Shown here in pieces: positions 16,439-24,822 of a DNA stretch of 64,000 nucleotides. Each line of letters starts with the position of its first letter. Position 1 is the first letter of the stretch. The position numbers were made by a program, and so were the translations under genes. The DNA comes from Burkholderiales bacterium (GTDB lineage: Bacteria > Pseudomonadota > Gammaproteobacteria > Burkholderiales > Casimicrobiaceae), in contig JABTUF010000004.1 in the NCBI GenBank assembly GCA_015075645.1, positions 62,001-126,000 of the forward strand, written 5' to 3'. The notes beneath the pieces were generated by a model. The model saw nothing but the letters and a program-made list of their open reading frames with translations. It made no database searches and was not told where the DNA came from.

Positions 16439-17482
16439 ATGGACATCACCGAACTCCTCGCCTTCGCGGTCAAGAACAAGGCGTCCGACCTGCACCTCTC
16501 GTCGGGGCTGCCACCGATGATCCGCGTCCACGGCGACATCCGGCGCATCAACCTGCCGCCGATGGAGCACGAAGACGTGCACGCCATGGTGTACGACATC
16601 ATGAGCGACGCGCAGCGGAAGATGTACGAGGAGACGCTGGAGTGCGACTTCAGCTTCGCGGTCCCCAACCTCGCGCGCTTCCGCGTCAACGCGTACAACC
16701 AGCAGCGCGGCGCGGCGGCGGCGTTCCGCACCATCCCGTCGAAGGTCCTGTCGCTCGAGGAGCTGAACGCGCCGAAGATCTTCGCCGACCTGACGACGCG
16801 CCCGCGCGGCCTGATCCTCGTGACCGGCCCGACCGGCTCGGGCAAGTCGACGACGCTGGCCGCGATGGTCAACCACGTCAACGAGAACGAGTACGGCCAC
16901 GTGCTGACGATCGAGGACCCGATCGAGTTCCTGCACGAGTCGAAGAAGTGCCTGATCAACCAGCGCGAGGTCGGCCCGCACACCATGTCGTTCTCCAACG
17001 CGCTGCGCGCGGCCTTGCGCGAGGACCCCGACTACATCCTGGTCGGCGAGATGCGCGACCTCGAGACCATCCGGCTCGCGCTCACCGCGGCCGAGACCGG
17101 CCACCTCGTGTTCGGCACGCTGCACACGAGTTCGGCGGCCAAGACCATGGACCGCATCATCGACGTGTTCCCGGCGGCCGAGAAGGACATGGTCCGCGCG
17201 ATGCTCTCCGAGTCGATCGTCGCGGTGATCTCGCAGACGCTGCTCAAGACCAAGGACGGACAGGGGCGCATCGCGGCGCACGAGATCATGATCGGAACGC
17301 CGGCGATCCGGAACCTGATTCGCGAGAACAAGGTCGCGCAGATGTACTCGGCGATCCAGACCTCGCAGGCGATGGGCATGCAGACGCTCGACCAATGCCT
17401 GGTCGAGATGGTCCGGCGCAACCAGGTCTCCGGCGCCGAGGCACGCGCACGCGCCGTCAACAAGGACCTGTTCGCGGGCTGA
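16439..17482 (+). CDS. pilT: Type IV pilus retraction ATPase PilT
   Basis: A 347-residue hexameric ATPase that drives pilus retraction (twitching). N-terminal PAS-like domain (MDITELLAFAVKNKASDLHL), Walker A GPTGSGKSTT near residue 136, Asp box EDPIEFLHES, Walker B ILVGEMRDLETI, His box HLVFGTLHTSSA, and the retraction motif AIRNLIRENK near 286-295. It is followed 19 bp later by pilU, and lies divergent to yggS, an order usual in betaproteobacteria. Confidence 0.97.
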   Translation: MDITELLAFAVKNKASDLHLSSGLPPMIRVHGDIRRINLPPMEHEDVHAMVYDIMSDAQRKMYEETLECDFSFAVPNLARFRVNAYNQQRGAAAAFRTIPSKVLSLEELNAPKIFADLTTRPRGLILVTGPTGSGKSTTLAAMVNHVNENEYGHVLTIEDPIEFLHESKKCLINQREVGPHTMSFSNALRAALREDPDYILVGEMRDLETIRLALTAAETGHLVFGTLHTSSAAKTMDRIIDVFPAAEKDMVRAMLSESIVAVISQTLLKTKDGQGRIAAHEIMIGTPAIRNLIRENKVAQMYSAIQTSQAMGMQTLDQCLVEMVRRNQVSGAEARARAVNKDLFAG

Positions 17483-17501
17483 CTCCGACGGGGATACCGC
17501 C

Positions 17502-18677
17502 ATGGAACGAGAACGCGCCACCAAGTTCATCCACGAGCTCCTCGACCTCCTGGTCAAGCAGAAGGGCTCGGATCTCTTCATCACCGCGGACTTCCCGCCC
17601 GCGATCAAGGTGGACGGCAAGATCACGCCGGTGTCGAAGTCCTCGCTCACGCCGCAGCACACGATCGAGCTGGTGCGCAGCGTGATGAACGACAAGCAGG
17701 CGGCCGAGTTCGAGTCGACCAAGGAGTGCAACTTCGCGATCAGCCCGCCGGGCGTCGGACGCTTCCGCGTCAACGCGTTCGTCCAGCAGGCGCGCGTGGG
17801 CATGGTGCTGCGGACCATCAACACCAACATCCCGAAGTTCGAGGACCTCGGGCTGCCGCCGGTGCTGAAGGACGTGATCATGAGCAAGCGCGGCATCATG
17901 CTGTTCATCGGCGCGACCGGCTGCGGCAAGTCGACGTCGATGGCGGCGCTGCTCGGCTACCGGAACGAGAACAGCTTCGGCCACATCATCACGATCGAGG
18001 ACCCGATCGAGTTCGTGCACGGCCACTCGAACTGCATCATCACGCAGCGCGAGGTGGGCGTCGACACCGACGGCTGGCAGATCGCGCTCAAGAACTCGCT
18101 GCGCCAGGCGCCCGACGTCATCCTGATCGGCGAAATCCGCGACCGCGAGACGATGGACTACGCGGTGGCGTTCGCCGAGACCGGCCACCTGTGCCTCGCG
18201 ACGCTGCACGCGAACAGCACCAACCAGGCGCTCGACCGCATCATCAACTTCTTCCCCGAGGAGCGGCGCAGCCAGCTCCTGATGGACCTCTCGCTCAACG
18301 TGCGCGCGTTCGTCGCGCAGCGCCTGATCCCGCGGCGCGACGGCAAGGGCCGCGTGCCCGCGGTCGAGGTCATGCTGAACTCCCCGCTCGTCTCCGACCT
18401 GATCTTCAAGGGCGACGTCGGCGGCATCAAGGACATCATGAAGCGCAGCCGCGAACTCGGCATGCAGACCTTCGACCAGTCGCTCTTCGACCTCTACGAG
18501 GGCGGCCTCATCAGCTACGAGGACGCGCTGCGCAACGCCGACTCCCTCAACGACCTGCGCCTCACCATCAAGCTCGAGGGCAAGGAGGCGAAGAACCGCA
18601 ACGTGTTCTCCGGCCTCGGCAACCTCGACATCGTTCCCGATGCGCCGACGCCGGCGTCGGGAACAGTTTTCAGATGA
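17502..18677 (+). CDS. pilU: PilT-dependent accessory retraction ATPase PilU
   Basis: A 391-residue PilT paralogue that assists forceful retraction. Walker A GATGCGKSTS, EDPIEFVHGHSN, VILIGEIRDRETMDY, HLCLATLHANSTNQALDRI are all present, with the PilU-type N-terminus KFIHELLDLLVKQKGSDLFIT. The C-terminal tail ends NLDIVPDAPTPASGTVFR. The last codons run into a dispersed repeat at 18668, so the natural tail may have been altered when the island or the repeat arrived. Confidence 0.96.
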   Translation: MERERATKFIHELLDLLVKQKGSDLFITADFPPAIKVDGKITPVSKSSLTPQHTIELVRSVMNDKQAAEFESTKECNFAISPPGVGRFRVNAFVQQARVGMVLRTINTNIPKFEDLGLPPVLKDVIMSKRGIMLFIGATGCGKSTSMAALLGYRNENSFGHIITIEDPIEFVHGHSNCIITQREVGVDTDGWQIALKNSLRQAPDVILIGEIRDRETMDYAVAFAETGHLCLATLHANSTNQALDRIINFFPEERRSQLLMDLSLNVRAFVAQRLIPRRDGKGRVPAVEVMLNSPLVSDLIFKGDVGGIKDIMKRSRELGMQTFDQSLFDLYEGGLISYEDALRNADSLNDLRLTIKLEGKEAKNRNVFSGLGNLDIVPDAPTPASGTVFR

Positions 18678-18730
18678 CAGGAGTCAGTTGACAGTTGCGA
18701 CGGAGACTCCGGTGGCTGCGCGTCGAGCGC
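18668..18730 (+). repeat. Dispersed repeat copy (left island boundary)
   Basis: The stretch has GACAGGAGTCAGTTGACAG followed by GGAGACTCCGGTGGCTGCGC and GTCGAGCGC. The same modules occur in opposite orientation at 40692-40831 and 50641-50757 (CGGCGCTCGATGCGCCGCC then ACCGG, then CTGTCAACTG-type units). Here it abuts the pilU stop and the IS3 remnant. Confidence 0.65.
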
Positions 18731-18731
18731 G

Positions 18732-19080
18732 GGCACGCGACGCAGCAAACCGGCGCCGGACTTGGTGCAGCGGGCATTCACGGCGCCGGGACCGAATCAG
18801 CTGTGGGTTGCCGACATGACGTACGTGCCGACCTGGGATGGCTTCATCTATCTCGCGGTGGTGCTCGATGTCTGGAGTCGGCGTATCGTCGGCTGGGCCA
18901 TCGGCGAATGCATGACGGCCGACCTCGTGCTGGCGGCGTTGAACATGGCCCTTGCGCAGCGGAAGCCGAAGCAGCCGGTCATCCATCATTCGGACCGTGG
19001 GTCGCAACCCGGCGCTGGCGTTCGGCAAGCGGTGCAGGGAGATGGGCGTCCACCCGTCGATGGGCAAGTCCGGGGGGTGC
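18732..19080 (+). pseudogene. IS3-family transposase (OrfB) remnant
   Basis: The frame reads KPAPDLVQRAFTAPGPNQLW, VADMTYVPTWDGFIYLAVVL, DVWSRRIVGWAI and HHSDRGSQ, the first two thirds of the rve/DDE integrase core of an IS3-family OrfB. The N-terminal helix-turn part is missing. After DRGSQ the match continues in another frame (ALAFGKRCREMGVHPSMGKSGG), so there is a one-base frameshift near 19000. The element stops before the third catalytic residue (Glu) and is joined directly to IS66 sequence. Confidence 0.8.
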
Positions 19081-20135
19081 TCGAGGGCAGCCGTGCCGAC
19101 GTGAGCCTGCTTGCCGGCCTGCTGATCGACAAGATGCAGTGGCACCTGCCGCTGCACCGGCAGCACCAGCGCATGGTGCAGGCCGGGATTCGGGTCAGCC
19201 GCGGCTGGCTCACCGAGATCACGGCGCAGGCGGTCGGGCTGCTCGAGCCGATCTACGACGCACAGCTCGAATCGATCCGCGGCTCGCGGGTGAAGGCGAT
19301 CGACGAGACGCCGATCAAGGCGGGGCGCTCGGCGCCGGGCAAGATGAAGGCCTGCTACTTCTGGCCGGTGTACGGCGAGCTCGACGAGGTGTGCTTTCCG
19401 TTCTTCGCGACCCGCGCGCACGCGAGTGTCGAGGCGATCCTGGGCTTGCAGCCGCGCCGCGATGCGGTGCTGCTGAGCGACGGCTACGGCGCCTACGCGG
19501 CCTACGCCGAGAAGACCGGCATCGCTCACGCACAGTGCTGGGCGCATTGCCGGCGCGAGTTCTTCAAGGCGCAGGCGGTGGAGCCCGAACTCGCCGGCCA
19601 GGCGCTGGCCCGGATCGGCCGGATCTACGAGATCGAGGAAGACATCCGCACCCGCAAGCTCGCGGGTGCCAACAAGCACCTGCATCGACTGACGCACTCG
19701 AAGTCAGAGGTGGAGGCCTTCTTCGAGTGGGTCCGGCAGCGGCTCGAGGACCAGGCGCTGTTGCCGACCAGCCGGTTCGTGCAGGCGCTGGGCTACGCGC
19801 ACGCGCGACGACACGCGCTGTCGCTGTTCCTCGGCGATCCGGAGTTGCCGGTCGACACCAACCACCTCGAACGCAGCCTGCGTCCCATCCCGCTCGGTCG
19901 GAAAAACTGGATGTTCAGCTGGACCGAGCTCGGTGCCCGGCAGATCGGCATCGTGCAGAGTCTGCTCGTGACCTGCCAGTTGCACGACATCAACGCCTAC
20001 GATTACCTGGTCGATGTCTTGCAGCGTGTCGACCGCCATCCCGCGACCGAGGTCGAGCAACTCACGCCGCGGCTGTGGAAGCAGCACTTCGCCCACCAAC
20101 GGCTGCGTTCCGAGATCGAGCGCCTCGCGCTCTGA
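19081..20135 (+). pseudogene. IS66-family transposase remnant (N-terminally truncated)
   Basis: From about 19095 the frame is the C-terminal two thirds of an IS66 TnpC (DDE_Tnp_IS66): LLAGLLIDKMQWHLPLHRQH, VKAIDETPIKAG with the first catalytic Asp, VLLSDGYGAYAAYAEKTGIA with the second Asp, HAQCWAHCRREFF, and VDTNHLERSLRPIPLGRKNW with the Glu. The N-terminal zinc-binding and leucine-zipper part is gone; in its place lies the IS3 piece, so the 457-codon open frame 18762-20135 is a chimera of two elements. The 110 bp after it hold no gene. Confidence 0.85.
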
Positions 20136-20244
20136 CAAGTACGCCGCTCGGCGAGCGGTTACACTGAATGAACGTTTCGCGCTATTTCATGGCGAGCGCC
20201 ATCCGTCAACCCTGAGATCGGCCGAGCCCGAGCCCGGGGCGCCC

Positions 20245-21501
20245 TTACCGCGCGACCGTCGATGCTCCCGGCGGGCCGCCCGGCGGCCGGTGCGCCGCCA
20301 TGAACGCGCCGGTGATGACGCCCACGCCCTCGCGCCGGGCGTGCTCTTCGAGGCGGCTGCGGATGCGCTCGCGCAGGAACGCGGGGATGCGCTGCAGCCG
20401 GGTCTCGGCCTCGGGCTCCCAAGCGATGGCCGCGCTGGCGGCGCTGCCCGCGCAGGAAGCGGGCGGTGGCTCGGGCGGACGCGCCGGCGCCCGAACGTGC
20501 CGGCAATTCGGATCCTCGCCCATCAGGTCGCGATGACGCGCGAAGGCGCGCGCACGGCAGCCGCCGCAGCTATAGCGAAAGTCGCAGTCGGCACATCGCC
20601 CGCGCGGCAATTCGCTGCGCAGCCGCACGAGCGTCGGGTGCTGCTCCCAGATCGTGCGCAGCGACTCCTTGCGCAAGTCACCGACGACCTCCGGGATATA
20701 GGGGCACGGTGTCACCGTCGCCTGCGGGGTGATGCGCAGATAGCGCCGGCCGGCGAGGCACGCGCTCGACCAGTCCGCGAAGTCGCCGCGGGCCTCGGTC
20801 GCCTGCAGCCCCAGCACGCGGCGCAGGTACGGCGCGCAGCGCGCGCGCACCTTCATCTGCGGTTGCGCGCGCTGGAGGTGCACGATCTGCGCCAGCGTCT
20901 GCTCGTAGGCTTCGGGGGACAGATCGGTCTGCGTGGCGCCACGGCCGGTGCAGACGAGAAAGAACACGTTGAACGCGATCGCACCGCTCGCCACCGCCAG
21001 GTCCGCGATCGCCGCGAGCTCGCGCCGGTTCTCTTCGAACACCGTCGCCTGCACGAGCAAAGCGAGGCCGGCCGCGCGCGCCGCCGCCATGCCGCGCAGC
21101 GCGCCCGCCCAGGCGCCCGGCTGGCCGCGCAGGCGGTCGTGAAACCCTGCCGTCGCCGAATCCAGGCTGACGCCCACCCCGAGCGCGCCGGCGGCGCGCA
21201 GGGCCGCTGCGCGCCGCGGGTCGAGCAGCGTGCCGTTGGTGCCGACCACGGGCGCGAGGCCGCTGGCGGCGGCGGCCCGGATCAGTTCGGGCAGATCGCG
21301 GCGCATGAGCGGCTCGCCACCGGTGAGCACCAGCATCGCTCCGGGGGCGAGGGGCGCGATCTGCGCGATCACCTCGCGGGCGGCGTCGCTGTCGACGTCG
21401 TCGCGCGCCTGGCCGCGCTGCACGGCGTCGAGGTAGCAGTGCGCGCACGCGAGGTTGCACCGCCGCGTGAGGTTCCACGAAATGAGATGGGGCGCGGGCA
21501 C
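20245..21501 (-). CDS. Radical SAM/SPASM protein with C-terminal PCP_red domain
   Basis: A 418-residue radical SAM enzyme. The cluster motif is C15-x3-C19-x2-C22 (RRCNLACAHCYLDA), followed by MLVLTGGEPLMRRDLPELI. A SPASM-like Cys-rich segment is near 250-330 (PCPYIPEVVGDL, RCADCDFRYSCGGCRARAFA, DPNC). The last 50 residues (WEPEAETRLQRIPAFLRERI) match the PCP_red small domain known from protochlorophyllide reductase. It is the last gene of the oxidoreductase operon, so it may mature a heme, peptide or metal cofactor for it. I chose the GTG at 21501; a TTG at 21543 overlapping the upstream stop (TTGA) is an alternative start. Confidence 0.82.
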   Translation of the reverse strand: MPAPHLISWNLTRRCNLACAHCYLDAVQRGQARDDVDSDAAREVIAQIAPLAPGAMLVLTGGEPLMRRDLPELIRAAAASGLAPVVGTNGTLLDPRRAAALRAAGALGVGVSLDSATAGFHDRLRGQPGAWAGALRGMAAARAAGLALLVQATVFEENRRELAAIADLAVASGAIAFNVFFLVCTGRGATQTDLSPEAYEQTLAQIVHLQRAQPQMKVRARCAPYLRRVLGLQATEARGDFADWSSACLAGRRYLRITPQATVTPCPYIPEVVGDLRKESLRTIWEQHPTLVRLRSELPRGRCADCDFRYSCGGCRARAFARHRDLMGEDPNCRHVRAPARPPEPPPASCAGSAASAAIAWEPEAETRLQRIPAFLRERIRSRLEEHARREGVGVITGAFMAAHRPPGGPPGASTVAR

Positions 21502-21539
21502 GCTCGCGGCCCCGCGCTCCGGCAAGCCGGGCGGCGCGC

Positions 21540-22565
21540 TCAACTCCCGTCCGCGCTGCGGGAGCGGCCTCGCAGCCGGCGCAAGCCGGCGACCTGGGCG
21601 GCGAACACACCGGCGATCACGGCCAGCGGCGCGAGGTAGGTCGCGACGCCGGTGGGCTGCTCGAGGCTCAGGAAGTACCAGGTGGAAACCGACTTCTCGC
21701 CGCCCCGCTCCATCTTCTCGCCGTTCCAGGCCGCGAACGCGACCGGGAAGGTCTTGCCGCGGTCGAAGCTGAACGCGTCCTGAGCGCGCGGGATCGAGAT
21801 CACGGTCTTCCAGACGCCGTCCTTCCATAGCGCCTTCGCTTCGGCGTCCTGCGCATCGGCGGCGACCGGCTCGAGCGTGCCGAAGCCGTGCGCGACGAGC
21901 TTTTCGGCGGCGTGCTTGCCTGCGAGCGCGGGGTCCATCAGCGGATTGCCGACCCAGCGGCTGGGCACGAACGCCTTGTCTGCGCCGTCCTTGCCGTAGT
22001 CGGCTGCCTCGGCGATCTCGTTCGCGGCGCGCGCGGAGAACGGGTACCAGTCGACCGCCATCTGCGGGTACTTCTCGTCGACGTCCGGGGGCGCGTCTGC
22101 CGCCCAGTCCGCCTTCCATTGGTAGATCACCACCGGGCGTTCGCGCTCACCCATGCCGAAGAAGGGAATGCCCTTGGCCGGATCGTAGGGAAACTCGATC
22201 GCGACCGCGTCGCGGAACGCCTGCGCCCCGCCTTCCATCGCGTTGCGCTCGGTGTCGCGCCACTCCAGGCGCAGGCCGAGGCGCTCGGCGCTGTACAGCG
22301 CGCGCACCGTGAGCGCCTTCACTCCCGCATCGTAGCGGCGCGGCTTGACGACCGCCTGCGCAGCGAGCGGCACGTCGAGCACGTCGGACTCCTGCCAGGC
22401 CTGCGCGTCGGGGTCGTCGGGGATCTTGTCCACCGGCCGCGCGAGCAGACTTGCCTTGTCCGCGGACTGCGCGCGAGCCGCCGGCGACGCGAGCCAGCCG
22501 CCGAGCGCGGCAAGCGGCATGGCGAGCCACGAGCGGCGCCCGCTGTTCGGCCTAGATGCACGCAT
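21540..22565 (-). CDS. Type II DMSO reductase-family gamma subunit (NxrC/EbdC-like, heme b)
   Basis: A 341-residue exported protein. The N-terminus has SGRRSWLAMPLAALGGWLAS ending in ARAQ, a Tat- or Sec-type signal peptide. The body is the ethylbenzene dehydrogenase gamma/cytochrome c-552-type heme-binding domain (KALTVRALYSAERLGLRLEW, AVAIEFPYDP, RPVVIYQWKADW, DAFSFDRGKTFPVAFAAWNG). A C-terminal hydrophobic helix (ATYLAPLAVIAGVFAAQVAGL) followed by Arg-rich residues would anchor it. In characterised relatives this subunit carries one heme b and passes electrons between the Fe-S beta subunit and a cytochrome c. It overlaps the chaperone gene by 14 bases. Confidence 0.82.
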   Translation of the reverse strand: MRASRPNSGRRSWLAMPLAALGGWLASPAARAQSADKASLLARPVDKIPDDPDAQAWQESDVLDVPLAAQAVVKPRRYDAGVKALTVRALYSAERLGLRLEWRDTERNAMEGGAQAFRDAVAIEFPYDPAKGIPFFGMGERERPVVIYQWKADWAADAPPDVDEKYPQMAVDWYPFSARAANEIAEAADYGKDGADKAFVPSRWVGNPLMDPALAGKHAAEKLVAHGFGTLEPVAADAQDAEAKALWKDGVWKTVISIPRAQDAFSFDRGKTFPVAFAAWNGEKMERGGEKSVSTWYFLSLEQPTGVATYLAPLAVIAGVFAAQVAGLRRLRGRSRSADGS

Positions 22566-23304
22566 GGTTCACCTCGCTTCCTCCGGCCGCCGCCGGCGCG
22601 CCGCATCGCGCCGCGCACGCTCCGTCGGACGCTTCCGGTGCCTCGTTCAAGCGGCCGCCTCCGCCTTCCGGCACCTCGAGCCGCGCCGCCTCGGCGGCGA
22701 CGAAAGCCTCCAGCAGCAGCGCGAGCGACCGGTACGGCCCCTCGCCGGCGACCACGGCGAGGCGCTGCGCGAAGCCACGCGTCCAGGTCGCAAGGTGCTG
22801 CCCGAGGAACTTGGCCTGCGCCGCGCGGCATTGCGCGGCGCGGTCGGACGCTTCCCCGCGCTCGGCCGCGTGCGCCTCCTTCAGACACAGGAAGTGCATG
22901 AATTCGAGCTCGACGCTCACATGGTCGGCGCGTTCGTGCAGCGCCGGTGCGGTCTGCAGGCCGAACGCGCGGTAGAAGCCCGCGATATCGGCGAGCGTCT
23001 GCGTCTTCTGGAACAGGTTGGCCTGGTCGTATTCGGCCGCGTACGGCGGGCATTCCTTCGAAATCGCGTGGCCGAAGCACTGCACGTGCGCCGCGAGCCA
23101 GCGCCGCGGCCGCAGCCGCGGCAGGAGCGTCCGCCACGCCCGCGCCTGCGCGAGCGCCACCGCGTCGCCGAGCGTGCGGAGGTCCGACTCGAGTCCGGCC
23201 ACCTCGCGGCGCAGCTCCGCGAGCTGCGCGGCTTGCGGGTCCGCGAAGGCGAGCGACAGGTAGCGGTAGACGCTGCTGCGGTGCGGCGCGAGCGAAGCCT
23301 TCAT
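22552..23304 (-). CDS. TorD/NarJ-family molybdoenzyme chaperone
   Basis: A 250-residue all-helical protein of the TorD/DmsD/NarJ family, with MKASLAPHRSSVYRYLSLAF at the start, EYDQANLFQKTQTLADIAGFYRAFGL and ERADHVSVELEFMHFLCLKEAHA. Such chaperones hold the Tat-exported molybdopterin subunit until its cofactors are inserted. The start at 23304 overlaps the beta-subunit stop (ATGA). An unusual Cys-containing tail (GACAARCGAPAAAGG) extends past the normal fold. Its place between beta and gamma genes matches ebdABCD-, serABDC- and clrABDC-type clusters. Confidence 0.87.
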   Translation of the reverse strand: MKASLAPHRSSVYRYLSLAFADPQAAQLAELRREVAGLESDLRTLGDAVALAQARAWRTLLPRLRPRRWLAAHVQCFGHAISKECPPYAAEYDQANLFQKTQTLADIAGFYRAFGLQTAPALHERADHVSVELEFMHFLCLKEAHAAERGEASDRAAQCRAAQAKFLGQHLATWTRGFAQRLAVVAGEGPYRSLALLLEAFVAAEAARLEVPEGGGGRLNEAPEASDGACAARCGAPAAAGGSEVNHACI

Positions 23305-24575
23305 ATCGAGTTGTAGTGCTTGTCGGAACGCACGATCTTCGGCTCCTCGACGGTCACGCGCGCGACCTCCTTGCCGCTGCGGCCGTAGCCGATGACGGTG
23401 TCGTTGTACATCTCCCACTTGCGGCCGCCCACGGTGGCCTCGAACACCTTCGGGCCGGGAACGATCTTGTAGCGCGACACCACGGTCTGGCTGGCGCGGA
23501 AGAGCTGCAGCACCGCGAGCAGCTCGCGCGAGGGGCGGGTGTAGCGCTCGATCGCCTCGTCCACGCCCGGTCCGAACATCTGTCGCAGGTAGGCCCGCGG
23601 CGCCCAGCGCGGCGGGATGTAGTAGCCGTTCGGCCCGGTGCCGAACTGCGGGTACAGCGGCAACGCCACCTTCTCCACCTTGACGAGGAAGTAGAGCGGG
23701 TTGTCCGGCTGCTCGACCCAGGCGCCGTCGGTGCCGATCTCGACCAGCCCCTGCATGCGGATCTTGCCCACACAGGCGGCCATGCAGCGGGTCTCCATCG
23801 GCTCGCCTTCGGTGAGCGCATCCTTGCCCTCGATGCGCGGGTAGCAGGCGATGCACTTTTCCGACACCCGCGTGGTGGCGCGGAACATCGGCTTCTTGTA
23901 GGGACAGGCCGCCACGCACTTGCGATAGCCGCGGCAGCGCTTCTGGTCGATCAGCACGATGCCGTCCTCGCCGCGCTTGTAGATCGCGCGGCGCGGGCAG
24001 GCGGCGAGACAGGCCGGGTACGCGCAGTGGTTGCACAGCCGCTGCAGGTAGAAGAACCAGGTCTCGTGCTCGGGGAGCACGGCGGCTTTGAGGTTGAGCG
24101 AGGCCCGCTGGTTCTGCGAGCCGGTGGCGGTGTCCTCGTAGATGTTCGGGAAACGCCATTCGAGGTCGGTCGGCTCGTAGCCCAGCGCGACCGCATCGCG
24201 GCGGTCCGCGGCGCGCGCCGCCTCGAACACCGTCATGCCTTCGTACACGCCGTACGGACCGGTCTTCGGGTCCTGCTTCGACGGGTCCCATGCCGCCTCG
24301 CGTCCCGCGTCGCGGTGCGCGGCGTCGAGCAGCTCGAGCAGCTTCGCGTCCCAGAACTGCGGGTAGCCGCCGTAGGGCTTGGTCTCGACGTTGTTCCACC
24401 ACATGTACTCCTGGCCCTTGGAGAAGGTCCAGGTGGACTTGCACGCCATGGTGCAGGTCTGGCAGGCGATGCAGCGGTTGATGTTGAAGACGAACACGAA
24501 TTGCTCGCGCGGATGCGCCGCGCGGTAGGGGTACTCCATCGGCCGGCCGAGCTGCCAGTTGTGGACCTTAGGCAT
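23301..24575 (-). CDS. NXR-like beta subunit, four Fe-S clusters (NxrB-like)
   Basis: A 424-residue ferredoxin-type subunit of type II DMSO reductase family enzymes. Cysteine groups: C35, C38, C41, C45; C181, C184, C189, C193; C214, C220, C224; C241, C244, C264, C268. In the C214 group a Tyr (CRGYRKC) stands where NarH has Trp, which gives a [3Fe-4S] cluster. The start MPKVHNWQLGRPMEYPYR, the block KGQEYMWWNNVETKPYGGYP and the ending ATVGGRKWEMYNDTVIGYGR are, from memory, near-identical to Nitrospira NxrB and unlike NarH. Positions 24392-24407 on the reverse strand read TACATGTGGTGGAACA. It relays electrons from alpha to gamma in the periplasm, co-exported with alpha. Confidence 0.88.
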   Translation of the reverse strand: MPKVHNWQLGRPMEYPYRAAHPREQFVFVFNINRCIACQTCTMACKSTWTFSKGQEYMWWNNVETKPYGGYPQFWDAKLLELLDAAHRDAGREAAWDPSKQDPKTGPYGVYEGMTVFEAARAADRRDAVALGYEPTDLEWRFPNIYEDTATGSQNQRASLNLKAAVLPEHETWFFYLQRLCNHCAYPACLAACPRRAIYKRGEDGIVLIDQKRCRGYRKCVAACPYKKPMFRATTRVSEKCIACYPRIEGKDALTEGEPMETRCMAACVGKIRMQGLVEIGTDGAWVEQPDNPLYFLVKVEKVALPLYPQFGTGPNGYYIPPRWAPRAYLRQMFGPGVDEAIERYTRPSRELLAVLQLFRASQTVVSRYKIVPGPKVFEATVGGRKWEMYNDTVIGYGRSGKEVARVTVEEPKIVRSDKHYNSI

Positions 24576-24822
24576 CGCGGGTCCCCCATTGCGCGAAGAC
24601 CTCGCCGATCAGCGCGCGGAAGCGCTCCTCGCCGAGCGTGCGGTACAGCCCGTGCGTGGCGCGATAGCCCGGACGCGCGAACAGCGCGCCGATCCGCCGC
24701 TCGTCCCAGCCGAGCAGCAGATACTCCTCGATCAGGCAGCGCGCCATCGCCGTCGGGTCGCCCGCCGGAACGCTCACGCCCACCAGCGCCATCGGGTCGC
24801 CCTGCTCCGCCGGTTTCGTCAC
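24568..24822 (-). CDS. Small unknown protein between alpha and beta subunit genes
   Basis: An 84-residue protein, no signal or membrane helix. Its GTG at 24822 overlaps the alpha stop (GTGA) and its TAA at 24568 overlaps the beta start by 8 bases, so ribosomes passing from alpha to beta must translate it. The sequence (DPTAMARCLIEEYLLLGWDE, RRIGALFARPGYRATHGLYR, TLGEERFRALIGEVFAQWG) is helical and amphipathic. I recognise no family. Being cytoplasmic and made together with the two catalytic subunits, it may help assembly or cofactor loading; that is inference. An internal ATG (MALVGVSV) 10 codons on is a second possible start. Confidence 0.75.
   Translation of the reverse strand: MTKPAEQGDPMALVGVSVPAGDPTAMARCLIEEYLLLGWDERRIGALFARPGYRATHGLYRTLGEERFRALIGEVFAQWGTRDA

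Noticed and set aside
18762..20135. Intact 457-aa transposase
   Set aside because: The sequence is an IS3 fragment with a frameshift fused to an N-terminally truncated IS66 transposase; neither catalytic domain set is complete in its own element.
20245..21501. NirJ of heme d1 synthesis
   Set aside because: Radical SAM core is similar, but NirJ lacks the C-terminal PCP_red domain and no other nir heme d1 gene (nirF, nirE, nirDLGH) is in the window.
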